From positions 62,001 through 126,000 of the forward strand of contig CAMDDU010000005.1 of the NCBI GenBank assembly GCA_945892985.1: a DNA stretch of 64,000 nt. The letters run 5' to 3'. Positions within the stretch are counted from its first letter, which is position 1; every line of letters starts with the position of its first letter. A program made the translations under genes and the position numbers. The notes below the pieces were generated by a model. It was not told the origin of the DNA, searched no databases, and saw only the letters and a list, made by a program, of their open reading frames with translations. The DNA is from CAITSH01 sp945892985. Lineage in GTDB: Bacteria > Pseudomonadota > Gammaproteobacteria > Burkholderiales > SG8-39. Of this stretch, positions 36,000 through 46,366 are shown piece by piece.

Positions 36000-36127
36000 T
36001 TCGCCCCGGGCTCAGACTGCCTTACGCTGGCGCCTGACTGCTAGCACAGCCAAACATCTGAACAGACCCGCCGCGGCAGGCCGCGGCGCAAACCCATAAC
36101 AAGTAACAAGCCAAGAGGAGGAGCATC

Positions 36128-37054
36128 ATGTCCACACCCGCCACGCCCGTCACATCAGCGACATCTGCCACACCCAACACAGCCGAACACCGCTCGATCT
36201 GGACGCACATGATGAAGCTGCCGTTTCGTCAGGACTGGATTATGGCGGGGGGCATCAACACCCGTTACGCGCAGGCCGGTTCGTCCGACAAGCCGGCGTT
36301 GCTGATGCTGCACGGCACGGCCGGCAGCTGGGAGGGGTTTTCCGCCAACCTCGCCGCGCACGCGCCGCATTTCAATTGCTTTGCCATCGATATGATAGGC
36401 AGCGGTTTTTCCGACAAACCGGATCGCGACTACGAGATCGCCGACTATGTGCGGCACGCCAAGGACTTTCTTGATGCGGTGGGGGTCAAGCGCAGCTCCA
36501 TCATGGGCTGCTCGCTCGGCGCATGGGTGGCGGCGCGCTTTGCGCTGACGCACCCGGGCGCCACCGACAAGCTGATCCTGCTGTCGGCGGCCGGCGTGTT
36601 CGCCAATGCCTCCAACATGAACCGCATTCGCAACGCGCGCTCCAAGGCGGTCAGCGAACCGAGCTGGGAAAATATCAAACCGATATTCGACCACCTGCTG
36701 CAAAAGCCCGAGGCGCGCATCCCCGACATCATCGCGGTGCGCCAGGCGGTGTACCGCGAGCCGGGCATGGCGCGTGCGATGGAACACATCCTGTGCCTGC
36801 AGGACCCGGACATCCGTCCGCGCAACCTGATCAGCGAGGCGGAGTGGAAAAAAATAAGCGCGCCGACGCTGGCCATCGGTTCGCTCGCCGACAAGGACGA
36901 ATATCTGGAGACCGCGCGTCTGGTGTCCAAGCTGATCCCGAACGCGCGCTATGTCGAAATGGACGGCGTTGGACACTGGCCGCAGTTCGAGGATCCGGAC
37001 GTGTTCAATAAAATCAGCGTCGAATTTTTGCGCGCACTCGCACCCTCGCTGTGA
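36128..37054 (+). CDS. Alpha/beta hydrolase, meta-cleavage-product type
   Basis: The 308-residue protein has the oxyanion motif LHGTAGSWEGF, nucleophile elbow GCSLGAW, acid Asp in SLADKDEYL and catalytic His in GVGHWPQFEDP. Its fold and neighbours are those of C-C bond hydrolases such as MhpC, which split ring-fission products in aromatic degradation. AGGAGGAG lies just before ATG 36128. The substrate is inferred from context, not read from sequence. Confidence 0.87.
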   Translation: MSTPATPVTSATSATPNTAEHRSIWTHMMKLPFRQDWIMAGGINTRYAQAGSSDKPALLMLHGTAGSWEGFSANLAAHAPHFNCFAIDMIGSGFSDKPDRDYEIADYVRHAKDFLDAVGVKRSSIMGCSLGAWVAARFALTHPGATDKLILLSAAGVFANASNMNRIRNARSKAVSEPSWENIKPIFDHLLQKPEARIPDIIAVRQAVYREPGMARAMEHILCLQDPDIRPRNLISEAEWKKISAPTLAIGSLADKDEYLETARLVSKLIPNARYVEMDGVGHWPQFEDPDVFNKISVEFLRALAPSL

Positions 37055-37099
37055 GTGGCGTGGGGACGCGGTCTTAAAAACAGTTCAAGGAGGAGTGCC

Positions 37100-38074
37100 A
37101 TGAAATTATTTCGTCTCGCCGCAGTTGCGGCCGCGGTGTTCGTGCTGTGCAGTCTGCAGGCGCTGGCGCAGTCCTATCCGGCCAGGCCGGTGAAGATTGT
37201 CGTGACTTTCGCGGCCGGTGGGTCGGCCGACATATTCGCGCGCTCCATGGCGCCTTTCCTGTCGGCGGAGCTGGGGCAGCCGGTCATCGTCGAGAACAAG
37301 CCGGGCGCGGGCAACATCATCGCCGCCGAGTACGTCGCGCGCAGCCCGGCCGATGGTTATACGCTGCTGCTGGCGCCCGACCCGGTGCTGGCGACCAACC
37401 CGCTGCTGTATTCCAAGCTCCCCTATGACGCGGTCAAGGACTTCGCGCCGGTGAGCATGCTGGTGCGCTTTGGCCTGGGCATTGTTATCAGCAGCGCGGT
37501 GCCGGCCAATTCATTGCAGGAACTGGTCGCCTATGCCAAGGCCAATCCGGGCAAGCTCAACTACGGCTCCTTCGGGCCGGGCACCGCGCCGCACCTGGTG
37601 ATGGAATTGTTCAACAGCGTCGCCGGTGTGAACATCGTGCACGTGCCCTACAAGGGCGTTGCGCCGGTGCTGATCGATCTCATCGCCGGTGTGGTGCAGG
37701 CCTCCTCGATGAGCCCTGGCCCGGCGACGCCAGGGGTGAAAAGCGGCCGCCTGCGCATGCTGGCCGTTGACGGCAGCAAGCGCTCGACGCTGATGCCCGA
37801 TGTGCCCACTTACGCCGAATCGGGATTTCCGGCGATGCGGGCGCCGGCCTGGTGGGGCATTGTCGCGCCGGCGGCGACGCCGCGCGCGGTGATCGACAGG
37901 TTGCAACGCGATATCGCCAGGGTGCTGAAGAACCCGGCCTTCTATGAAGCCAATGCCGTGCGCCAGGGCTATGAGCCTGTGGGGGGCACGCCCGAGGAGT
38001 TCGCTGCGGCGATACGCGACACCACCGCCTTGTGGGCGCCGATCATCAAGGGCGCCAACATCAGGCTCGATTAA
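37100..38074 (+). CDS. TctC/Bug-family substrate-binding protein
   Basis: A 324-residue periplasmic binder with a Sec signal (LAAVAAAVFVLCSLQALAQ), then YPARPVKIVVTFAAGGSADI and VIVENKPGAGN. AAGGAGG precedes ATG 37100. It sits between the hydrolase and the FAD hydroxylase in one operon, so its ligand is probably the aromatic acid or a side chain handled by them (inference). No TctA/TctB genes are adjacent. Confidence 0.95.
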   Translation: MKLFRLAAVAAAVFVLCSLQALAQSYPARPVKIVVTFAAGGSADIFARSMAPFLSAELGQPVIVENKPGAGNIIAAEYVARSPADGYTLLLAPDPVLATNPLLYSKLPYDAVKDFAPVSMLVRFGLGIVISSAVPANSLQELVAYAKANPGKLNYGSFGPGTAPHLVMELFNSVAGVNIVHVPYKGVAPVLIDLIAGVVQASSMSPGPATPGVKSGRLRMLAVDGSKRSTLMPDVPTYAESGFPAMRAPAWWGIVAPAATPRAVIDRLQRDIARVLKNPAFYEANAVRQGYEPVGGTPEEFAAAIRDTTALWAPIIKGANIRLD

Positions 38075-38086
38075 GAAAGATTCGCA

Positions 38087-39745
38087 GTGGAGAAAATCGC
38101 GGTGGAGCAAATCGTAGTGGAGCAGGCCGCGGTGGCGCAAACGCAGGTGGTGGTGGTGGGGGCGGGGCCCTGCGGTGTGACCATCGCCAATTACCTGGGC
38201 ATGTATGGCATACGGACGCTGCTGGTGGACCGCAGCCGCGACATACTCGATTACCCGCGCGCCGTCGGTGCCGATGACGAAACCATACGCGCCTGGCAGG
38301 CGGTGGGCCTGGCCGAACAGACGCTGGCCGACATGATCTGCAACGTGCCGGCGCGCTATCACAACTCATTGGGGCGCTGCTTTGCCGAGGTACGCCCCAG
38401 CGCGCAGCCCTTTGGCTGGCCGCGGCGCAATATTTTCATGCAGCCGCTGACCGAGGCGGCGCTGCGCCAGGGCCTGGTGCGCTATCCGAACGTCAGCACG
38501 CTGCTCGGCTGGGAGCTCGAAACGCTGGAGCAGGACGCGGACGGCGTGAATGTCCGCCTCAAGTCGGACGGCGGTGAGGAGCGCAAGCTGCGCTGCGATT
38601 ACCTTGTCGGCGCCGATGGCGGGCGCAGCACGGTGCGCGGCCTGCTCGGCGTGGAGCTCACCGGCAAGACGCTGCCCTCCAAATGGCTGGTGGTGGATGT
38701 CAAAGATGACACGCTTTACGCGCCCTTCTCCGGCGTGTACTGCCACCCCAAGGGCGTGCACATGTGCATCGATTTGCCCTATGGCTACCGGCGTTTTGAG
38801 TTTGTGTTGCAACCCGGGGACACCGAGGAGTCGATACAGGCACCCGAGCACATCGCCGGGCTGATGCGCCCGCATTATGCCCAGGGCCAGGCGCTGCCGA
38901 CCATCAAGCGCGCCCGCGTCTACACCCACCACGCGCGTATCGCCGCGCGCTTCCAGGTCGGGCGCGCCTTTCTCGCCGGCGACGCCGCGCATTTGCAGCC
39001 GCCGTTTTTCGGCCAGGGTATGAACTCGGGCATACGCGACGCCAGCAACATCGCCTGGAAGCTGTCGGCGGTGATCAAGGGCCGCGCGGCGCCGAAAATT
39101 CTCGCCACCTATGACACCGAGCGGCGCGACCACGCGCTGGCGATGGTGAAGATTGCCACCTGGTTGGGCGATTTTTATCGCCCGCGTAACCGCTTTACCG
39201 AAATGTGCCGCGATGTTTTTTTTGATTGCATCCAGCGCCTGCCCAGCGTGCGCGATTATTTTTTGCAATTGCGCTTCAAGCCGATGCCGCGCTACACCGC
39301 GGGCATTGTCCTGCACGGGCAGGGTGGCAGCGGGGCGGCGATTGCCAAAGCCTCGCCGGTAGGGCGCATGTTCATGCAGCCGCGTGTCGAAACAGCCGAG
39401 GGTCGCGCGCTCAAGCTCGATGACGCCATCGGCCCCTGGTTTGCGCTCGTTGGCATCAACATCGATCCTGCGGCACATCTGAACCCGGAGGAGAAGGCAT
39501 TCTGGAAGCGCCTCGGGGCGCGGCTGGTGCAGGTGAACAAGTCGCGCCGGGGCACGCACGGCGTGGCGCCCACCGATCCGGACACACTGGTGCTCGATGA
39601 TGTCGATGGCGCGTTTCGCGACTGGCTGTCGGCCGGCCCGTCGCAAGAGCTGATTGTGCTGCGCCCCGACCGCTACGTTGCGGCGGTGTGCAGCCGTGAC
39701 GGTTTGGGTGGCGTGACCCGGGCGCTGCGCGCACTGCTCGACTGA
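38087..39745 (+). CDS. FAD-dependent aromatic hydroxylase, MhpA-like
   Basis: The 552-residue class A flavoprotein monooxygenase has the FAD motif VVGAGPCGVTIANYLG (about 23-38), the DG motif LVGADGGRSTVRGL (about 173-186) and the GD motif GDAAHLQPPFFGQGMNSG (about 299-316). The length and these segments match 3-(3-hydroxyphenyl)propionate hydroxylase. The N-terminus is a pentapeptide repeat (MEKIA, VEQIV, VEQAA, VAQTQ) encoded by a 15-base tandem repeat, so the true start could be any of several in-frame GTGs; GTG 38087 is used. It begins 12 bases after the Bug gene. Confidence 0.88.
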   Translation: MEKIAVEQIVVEQAAVAQTQVVVVGAGPCGVTIANYLGMYGIRTLLVDRSRDILDYPRAVGADDETIRAWQAVGLAEQTLADMICNVPARYHNSLGRCFAEVRPSAQPFGWPRRNIFMQPLTEAALRQGLVRYPNVSTLLGWELETLEQDADGVNVRLKSDGGEERKLRCDYLVGADGGRSTVRGLLGVELTGKTLPSKWLVVDVKDDTLYAPFSGVYCHPKGVHMCIDLPYGYRRFEFVLQPGDTEESIQAPEHIAGLMRPHYAQGQALPTIKRARVYTHHARIAARFQVGRAFLAGDAAHLQPPFFGQGMNSGIRDASNIAWKLSAVIKGRAAPKILATYDTERRDHALAMVKIATWLGDFYRPRNRFTEMCRDVFFDCIQRLPSVRDYFLQLRFKPMPRYTAGIVLHGQGGSGAAIAKASPVGRMFMQPRVETAEGRALKLDDAIGPWFALVGINIDPAAHLNPEEKAFWKRLGARLVQVNKSRRGTHGVAPTDPDTLVLDDVDGAFRDWLSAGPSQELIVLRPDRYVAAVCSRDGLGGVTRALRALLD

Positions 39746-39888
39746 AGAGACCGAAGAATCTGCACAGACTGAAGGGCTGGTCGTCGCGCGCCGGCCATGG
39801 TGATTAGATTGCTTAAGCGCTTACACGGTTACACTGGGTCACTGCCGCCAAGCGCGCGGCTAAGCCCCCTTGCCCTGTCCCGTCCACC

Positions 39889-40389
39889 ATGAACACACTG
39901 CTGCCGATCGCCGCCCGCGTTGCCGACGTTCTTAAAGCGCGGCAACAAACCCTTGTCGTCGCCGAAGCCTCGTGCGGCGGGCTGATCTCGGCGGCCTTGC
40001 TGGCGGTGCCGGGCGCGTCGGCCTACTTCCTCGGTGGTGTGGTGGTCTATACGGCCAAGGCACGCATCGCGCTGCTGCAGATTCCACCCGAGGCCATGCA
40101 GGGCCTGCGCGCTTCGACCGAAGCCTATGCACGGCTGCTGGCGGGCACCGCACGGGCGCGCTTTGGTGCCGATTGGGCGCTGGCCGAATCGGGCGCGGCC
40201 GGGCCTGCCGGCAACCGCTATGGTGACGCGGCGGGACATGTGTGCATTGCCGTCGCCGGTGCGCTTGAGGCGGCGGTGACGGTGGAGACAGGCCGCAACG
40301 AGCGCGCCGAAAACATGCGCGCGTTTGCCGCGCTGGCGCTGGAGCAGTTGTTGTCGGCGCTGCAAAAAGCGCCGCCTGCGAGCGCCTGA
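39889..40389 (+). CDS. CinA C-terminal-domain amidohydrolase (PncC-like)
   Basis: The 166-residue protein is the stand-alone CinA C-terminal domain, which deamidates nicotinamide mononucleotide. VVAEASCGGLISAAL near 24-38 and the segment WALAESGAAGPAGNRYGDAAG near 99-119 are family signatures, and YFLGGVVVYT is conserved. Before it lies a 143-base gap without features. It has no obvious link to the upstream catabolic genes. Confidence 0.9.
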   Translation: MNTLLPIAARVADVLKARQQTLVVAEASCGGLISAALLAVPGASAYFLGGVVVYTAKARIALLQIPPEAMQGLRASTEAYARLLAGTARARFGADWALAESGAAGPAGNRYGDAAGHVCIAVAGALEAAVTVETGRNERAENMRAFAALALEQLLSALQKAPPASA

Positions 40390-40427
40390 TTTATAAACTT
40401 TCATACGTGAAAACCGGCTTCAGACGG

Positions 40428-40982
40428 ATGTTTCAGGACGATAAAGGTGACGGAACTGTCACCACTAAGGCTGTCCGCGCTGGACTTGTCACGGCGCGGC
40501 CTTGCGATGCCGGCTTCAGCTTGATCGAATTGATGGTGGTGGTAGGCATCATCGCCATACTCGCGCTGATGATGATTCCCGGCTATCAGGACAAGCTGAT
40601 CCGGGACCAGATTGTCGAGGCCATGCCGCTGGCCGACATTGCCAAGTTGCCGGTGGCGCTGAGCAGGACCCTTGCGCAGGTTTTTCCCGCCGACAACACC
40701 GAGGCGGGCTTGCCCGTGGCTGACAAGATCGTCAATAACTTCATCAGCGCGGTGAGCGTGCAGGCGGGGGCGGTTCATATCACTTTTGGTAACCGCGCCA
40801 ACGGCAATATCCGCGGCAAGGTCCTGAGCTTGCGTCCGGCCACGGTGGAGGACGCGCCCATCGTGCCGGTCACCTGGGTGTGCGGCTATGCCGCGCCGCC
40901 GGCGAAAATGACCGTCAAGGGTGAGAACAAGACCACTATAGCGGCCAATTTCCTGCCCTTCATTTGCCGCGCTCCCGGATGA
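40428..40982 (+). CDS. Type IV pilin-like protein with long leader
   Basis: The prepilin peptidase site is plain: CDAG followed by FSLIELMVVVGIIAILALMM, with Glu5 of the mature protein. With ATG at 40428 the leader is 29 residues, long for this class; GTG at 40407 would give 36. The mature part has three cysteine positions but no recognised pilin subfamily, and no pilus assembly genes are adjacent. A palindromic terminator follows. It may be a minor pilin or pseudopilin working with machinery elsewhere. Confidence 0.78.
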   Translation: MFQDDKGDGTVTTKAVRAGLVTARPCDAGFSLIELMVVVGIIAILALMMIPGYQDKLIRDQIVEAMPLADIAKLPVALSRTLAQVFPADNTEAGLPVADKIVNNFISAVSVQAGAVHITFGNRANGNIRGKVLSLRPATVEDAPIVPVTWVCGYAAPPAKMTVKGENKTTIAANFLPFICRAPG

Positions 40983-41003
40983 ATAAGCCGGGAGAAGCAA
41001 ACA

Positions 41004-41029
41004 AAAAAGGCGGCCTAGGCCGCCTTTTT
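41004..41029. terminator. Bidirectional terminator between pilin and rpoH
   Basis: The 16-base perfect palindrome GGCGGCCTAGGCCGCC (41009-41024) is flanked by A5-6 and T5. It is symmetric, so it can stop both the plus-strand pilin and the minus-strand rpoH transcripts. Confidence 0.88.
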
Positions 41030-41097
41030 ATGTGCGCCCGGCACGGGCGCACTCTTGGTGCGCATGCTGCACGCGAACCTTTGCCGGCACGGCCGAA

Positions 41098-41955
<858 letters not shown>

Positions 41956-42036
41956 TTTGGCATCTCCTTCGGGTGCAGGTGTGACGGCCGGACTTGCCAG
42001 AGCCGTAGAATCCCCCTGTGATCCTCCACGCTCATT

Positions 42037-42063
42037 TTAGCACTCTGGAGATTGGAGTGCTAA
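42037..42063 (-). promoter_or_regulatory. CIRCE operator (HrcA site) over the rpoH promoter
   Basis: TTAGCACTC (42037-42045), nine bases, and GAGTGCTAA (42055-42063) match the CIRCE consensus perfectly. On the minus strand TTAGCA and TAAAAT are 18 bases apart, forming a likely sigma-70 -35/-10 pair inside the operator. The site starts 82 bases upstream of the rpoH start codon. Confidence 0.92.
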
Positions 42064-42084
42064 TTGGGGGATTGGTTCCCGTGT

Positions 42085-42993
42085 TTAGCGCGGTTCAATC
42101 TGCCATAAGTGCTTACTTACTGATAAATAAGCTCCGGCCCAGCCGAGGCCAGCCGAAAAAGCCAGGAAATGCAAGGCGGCTTGCCAGTCCAAGGCCTGAA
42201 GGCGGAAATTGGAGTCGTAGGTGGCGGCAAACCGGGCAATTTCAAGATTCATCAGCCCGCCGGCCAGCGCCAGTATGACCAGCGCGATGACACCGCCCAA
42301 GCCGCCTTGCAAGATGCCCAGGTAAAAAAATGGCCGTCGGATAAAGGCATTGGTGGCCCCGATCAGCTTGGACACCTCGATTTCGTCGCGCAGGGTCAGG
42401 ATTTGCAGCCGGATGGTGTTGAAGGTAACGGCGATCAGGCCCACTGCTAGCAAGGCGGTGAGTACGAACACGGCGATACGCACCAGGCCGAGCAGTGCGT
42501 CCAGCCGGCGGATGAAGGCCGAATCGAGTTGCACGTGGGCCACTTTGGGTAGTTTTGCCAGGTCGCGACTGAGGAGCTCGGCGGTGGTGGTATCGCTGCC
42601 GGCCAGTTCGATGACAAAGGCATCGGGGAGAGGATTGCTTTGCAGGGTGCCCAGGATGTCGCCCATGCCCTCGTTTTTTTTCAGCTCGGCCAGGGCTTGG
42701 TCGCGCGGCACAAAGCGGTGTTTTTTGGCCGCCGGGGACGCCTTGATGGCGCTGACGACTTGGGCGATGTCCGTCGCCGCGGCGTTGGCGGACATGAACA
42801 CGCTCATTTCGGGCGCGGTAGCGAGCAGGCCGGCGACGCGCTGCATGTTGAGCAGCAGCACGTAGGCACCCAGGGGCAGCGCCAGCGCCACGCCGATGAC
42901 CAGCACATTAAGCGCCGAGGACAGCGGGGCCTGCTTGAGTCGCGCCCGGGTGGTGCGAAAGCTTTGCACATGCTGATGAAACCAGGCTTTCAT
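42085..42993 (-). CDS. ftsX: Cell-division ABC transporter permease FtsX
   Basis: FtsX is the membrane partner of FtsE and relays its ATPase cycle to periplasmic peptidoglycan amidase activators such as EnvC. The 302-residue protein has four transmembrane helices (about 28-50, 172-195, 222-245 and 270-292) and a large periplasmic loop between the first two. Its start overlaps the ftsE stop by four bases. The EnvC-like gene at 3.8 kb could be its partner. Confidence 0.96.
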   Translation of the reverse strand: MKAWFHQHVQSFRTTRARLKQAPLSSALNVLVIGVALALPLGAYVLLLNMQRVAGLLATAPEMSVFMSANAAATDIAQVVSAIKASPAAKKHRFVPRDQALAELKKNEGMGDILGTLQSNPLPDAFVIELAGSDTTTAELLSRDLAKLPKVAHVQLDSAFIRRLDALLGLVRIAVFVLTALLAVGLIAVTFNTIRLQILTLRDEIEVSKLIGATNAFIRRPFFYLGILQGGLGGVIALVILALAGGLMNLEIARFAATYDSNFRLQALDWQAALHFLAFSAGLGWAGAYLSVSKHLWQIEPR

Positions 42994-43742
42994 GCGCCCG
43001 CCTCAAGCCCAAGCCTGCCGTGGTCAAGTTGCAGTACGCGTGCGCCGTCGGCCTGGTGACGTGCGCTGAGCTTGCTGTCGTGTGTGGCGATGAGCACGGT
43101 GACGCCGACATCGTGGAAAGATTTGAACATTGCCATGATGTCGGCGGCGTAGTCGGCATCGAGGTTGGCGGTGGGCTCGTCGGCGAGCAGGATGCCGGGC
43201 CGGTTGACGATGGCGCGGGCGATGCAAAGCCGTTGTTGTTCGCCACCCGAGAGCGTGACCGGGTTGGCTTTTTCGCGCGCCAGCAGCCCGACCTTGTCGA
43301 GCGCCGCGCGGGCGCGTCTGGCCGCCTCGGCTGGCGAGCTGCCCGATAACTGCAGCGGCAGCAGCACGTTCTCCAGCGCGTTCCGGTCGTGTAGCAGCTT
43401 CTGGTCCTGGAAGATCAGGCCGAGGTTGCGCCGCAGGTAGGGGATGGCGGTGCGCTTCATCGCGCTGACATTCTGGCCGTTGATCAGTACCGCGCCGGCG
43501 GAGGCGCGTTCTATCGCCGGCACCAGCTTGAGCAGCGTGCTTTTCCCGGCGCCCGAGTGGCCGGAAATGAACACCAGTTCACCCGGGGCGATGTCAAAGC
43601 TGATCGAGGTCAGCGCTTCGTAACCGCCGGGGTAGCGTTTGCTGACATTGCGGAAGCTGATCGCCGGCGTGACCGCGGGCGTCGCGTTTTGCGTCCCCGG
43701 GTGCTTGGCGGGTGACGGCGATGCGCGAATGAATTCAGCCAT
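42990..43742 (-). CDS. ftsE: Cell-division ATP-binding protein FtsE
   Basis: This ABC ATPase partners FtsX at the septum. The 250-residue product has Walker A GHSGAGKST, signature LSGGEQQRLCIARA, Walker B ILLADEPT and the H-loop IATHD. Most FtsE proteins begin near the ISFRNVSKRYPGG segment; here about 28 extra residues precede it from the ATG at 43742, and no closer start codon is seen. It lies 11 bases after ftsY. Confidence 0.96.
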   Translation of the reverse strand: MAEFIRASPSPAKHPGTQNATPAVTPAISFRNVSKRYPGGYEALTSISFDIAPGELVFISGHSGAGKSTLLKLVPAIERASAGAVLINGQNVSAMKRTAIPYLRRNLGLIFQDQKLLHDRNALENVLLPLQLSGSSPAEAARRARAALDKVGLLAREKANPVTLSGGEQQRLCIARAIVNRPGILLADEPTANLDADYAADIMAMFKSFHDVGVTVLIATHDSKLSARHQADGARVLQLDHGRLGLEAGA

Positions 43743-43753
43743 GCCGGGGCGCT

Positions 43754-44767
43754 TTAGTCGAGCAGTGCGGCGACAAAATCGGCGGCGACGAAGGGCCGCA
43801 GGTCATCCAGACCCTCGCCGACGCCGATGAAGCGCAGCGGGATGGCTTGCTGCTTGAGGTTTTTGGAGCGCGTCAGCGCGATGGCGGCGAGGACGCCGCC
43901 CTTGGCGGTGCCGTCGAGTTTGGTGACGATCAGGCCGGTGAGCCCCAGTGCCTCGTCGAAGGCCTTGACCTGGGCGATGGCGTTCTGGCCGGTGTTACCG
44001 TCGATGACCAGCCAGATCTCGTGCGGCGCGCCCGGTTCGGCCTTGGCGATGACACGCTTGACCTTTTTTAGCTCTTCCATCAGGTGGACCTGGGTCGGCA
44101 GCCGGCCTGCGGTGTCGGCAAGCACGATGTCACTGCCGCGCGCGCGGCCGGCGCTGATGGCGTCGAACATCACCGCGCTGGCGTCGCCGCCCTGCTGCGA
44201 GATGACCGCGACACCGTTGCGCTCGCCCCAGGCGGCAAGCTGTTCGCGCGCGGCCGCGCGGAAGGTGTCGCCGGCGGCGAGCAGCAGTTTGTAACCGGCC
44301 TGCTGGTAATGCTGCGCGAGTTTGCCGATGGACGTGGTTTTGCCGGCGCCGTTGACGCCGACCATCATCACCACCCAGGGGCGCGTTGTGCTCGGTTGCG
44401 CGGTTTGCTCCAGCGGCGCGAGCAGCGCGAGCAATTCTTCGGCCAGAACCCGCTTGAGTTGCGCCGCCTCGGACAAGCCCTCCTTGCGTGCGCGCACGCG
44501 CATGCGCCCGAGCAGGAATTGCGTCGCCTCGACGCCGGCGTCGGCGGAGAGCAGCACGGCTTCGAGCTCGTCGTAAAGCGCGTCGTCGATCTTGCCCAGA
44601 CCGAACAAGCCGCCAAGCTGGCTGCCGGTGCGGCGCAGGCCGCCCTTGAGGCGCGCCAGCCAACCCGTGCGTGCGGGTTCCGCGTCCGCGCCTGTGGTGG
44701 TGGCGGTGGTGGCGACGGCCTCAGGCGTGGCCTCGGGAAGGGATTTTTTCTTGAGAAAGCTCAACAT
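43754..44767 (-). CDS. ftsY: Signal recognition particle receptor FtsY
   Basis: FtsY is the membrane-associated SRP GTPase that docks ribosomes for membrane-protein insertion. The 337-residue product has a short N-terminal A region, an NG domain with G1 GVNGAGKTTSIGKLA near 142-156, DTFRAAAREQL, DTAGRLPT and TKLDGTAKGG. ATG 44767 (MLSFLKKKS) is preferred over GTG 44776. It heads the ftsY-ftsE-ftsX run and is divergent from rsmD. Confidence 0.97.
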   Translation of the reverse strand: MLSFLKKKSLPEATPEAVATTATTTGADAEPARTGWLARLKGGLRRTGSQLGGLFGLGKIDDALYDELEAVLLSADAGVEATQFLLGRMRVRARKEGLSEAAQLKRVLAEELLALLAPLEQTAQPSTTRPWVVMMVGVNGAGKTTSIGKLAQHYQQAGYKLLLAAGDTFRAAAREQLAAWGERNGVAVISQQGGDASAVMFDAISAGRARGSDIVLADTAGRLPTQVHLMEELKKVKRVIAKAEPGAPHEIWLVIDGNTGQNAIAQVKAFDEALGLTGLIVTKLDGTAKGGVLAAIALTRSKNLKQQAIPLRFIGVGEGLDDLRPFVAADFVAALLD

Positions 44768-44894
44768 AGTCTGCACCGCGGCGCGGGACGGTAAAATACA
44801 CGGTCAATACTGCGGTAATTCTAGCAGAGGACACTAGGCCATCCTGGCAAGAAACAGCAGGCGAAACGCGGCGCGCAACATCGCGCCGAACACA

Positions 44895-45472
44895 ATGCCA
44901 AACGCAAGACGAAAGCAGGGGGGCAACAGCGTACGCATCATCGGCGGGGTGTGGCGCAGTCGCGTGCTGCGCTTTCCGGATGCGACCGGCTTGCGCCCCA
45001 GTCCCGATCGCGTGCGCGAAACCTTGTTTAACTGGCTAGGGCAGGATTTGACCGGGCTCGCCTGCCTTGATCTGTTTGCCGGCAGCGGGGCGCTCGGATT
45101 TGAGGCCGCATCGCGCGGCGCGCGCAGCGTGGTGATGACCGAGGACGACCGCGCCGCCGCCGCCGCGTTGCGCGCCAATGCCATTTTGCTCGATGCCAAA
45201 AGCTGGCGACTGGTCGCAGGTGATGCGCTAGAATTCCTGCGTTTGCACCGTGCGGGGCACCCCGGTGCTTTGTTTGACGTGGTGTTCCTTGATCCGCCGT
45301 TTGGCACGGACCTGCTTGCGCGGGTGATGCCCTTGCTGCCGCAGGTATTGGCGCCGGGGGCACGCGTCTATGTCGAGAGCGATGAAGCTTTGAAGGTGCC
45401 GGAGGGTTGGGAACTGCTCAAGCAGGGCAAGGCCGGCGTCGTGCACTATCACCTTATGCAGAGAGTCCAATC

Positions 45473-45476
<4 letters not shown>
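44895..45476 (+). CDS. rsmD: 16S rRNA (guanine-966-N2)-methyltransferase RsmD
   Basis: It methylates G966 of 16S rRNA. The 193-residue product has [31 protein letters not shown], motif [20 protein letters not shown] and the catalytic LDPPFG (about 132-137). ATG at 44895 is used. Its stop overlaps the coaD start (ATGA), and the divergent position to ftsY is conserved widely. Confidence 0.96.
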
Positions 45477-46242
<766 letters not shown>

Positions 46243-46366
46243 ATTCCCCGCTTTTATTTGTCTAAAGCCGCTTCAGCCGCGGCTTTCCAGTCAATTTGCA
46301 TGACGAAATTGTCACGCCCTTGATACCCTTGCGTGTATTGCCGGCGTGGTGACGGGGGTCGCCGCG

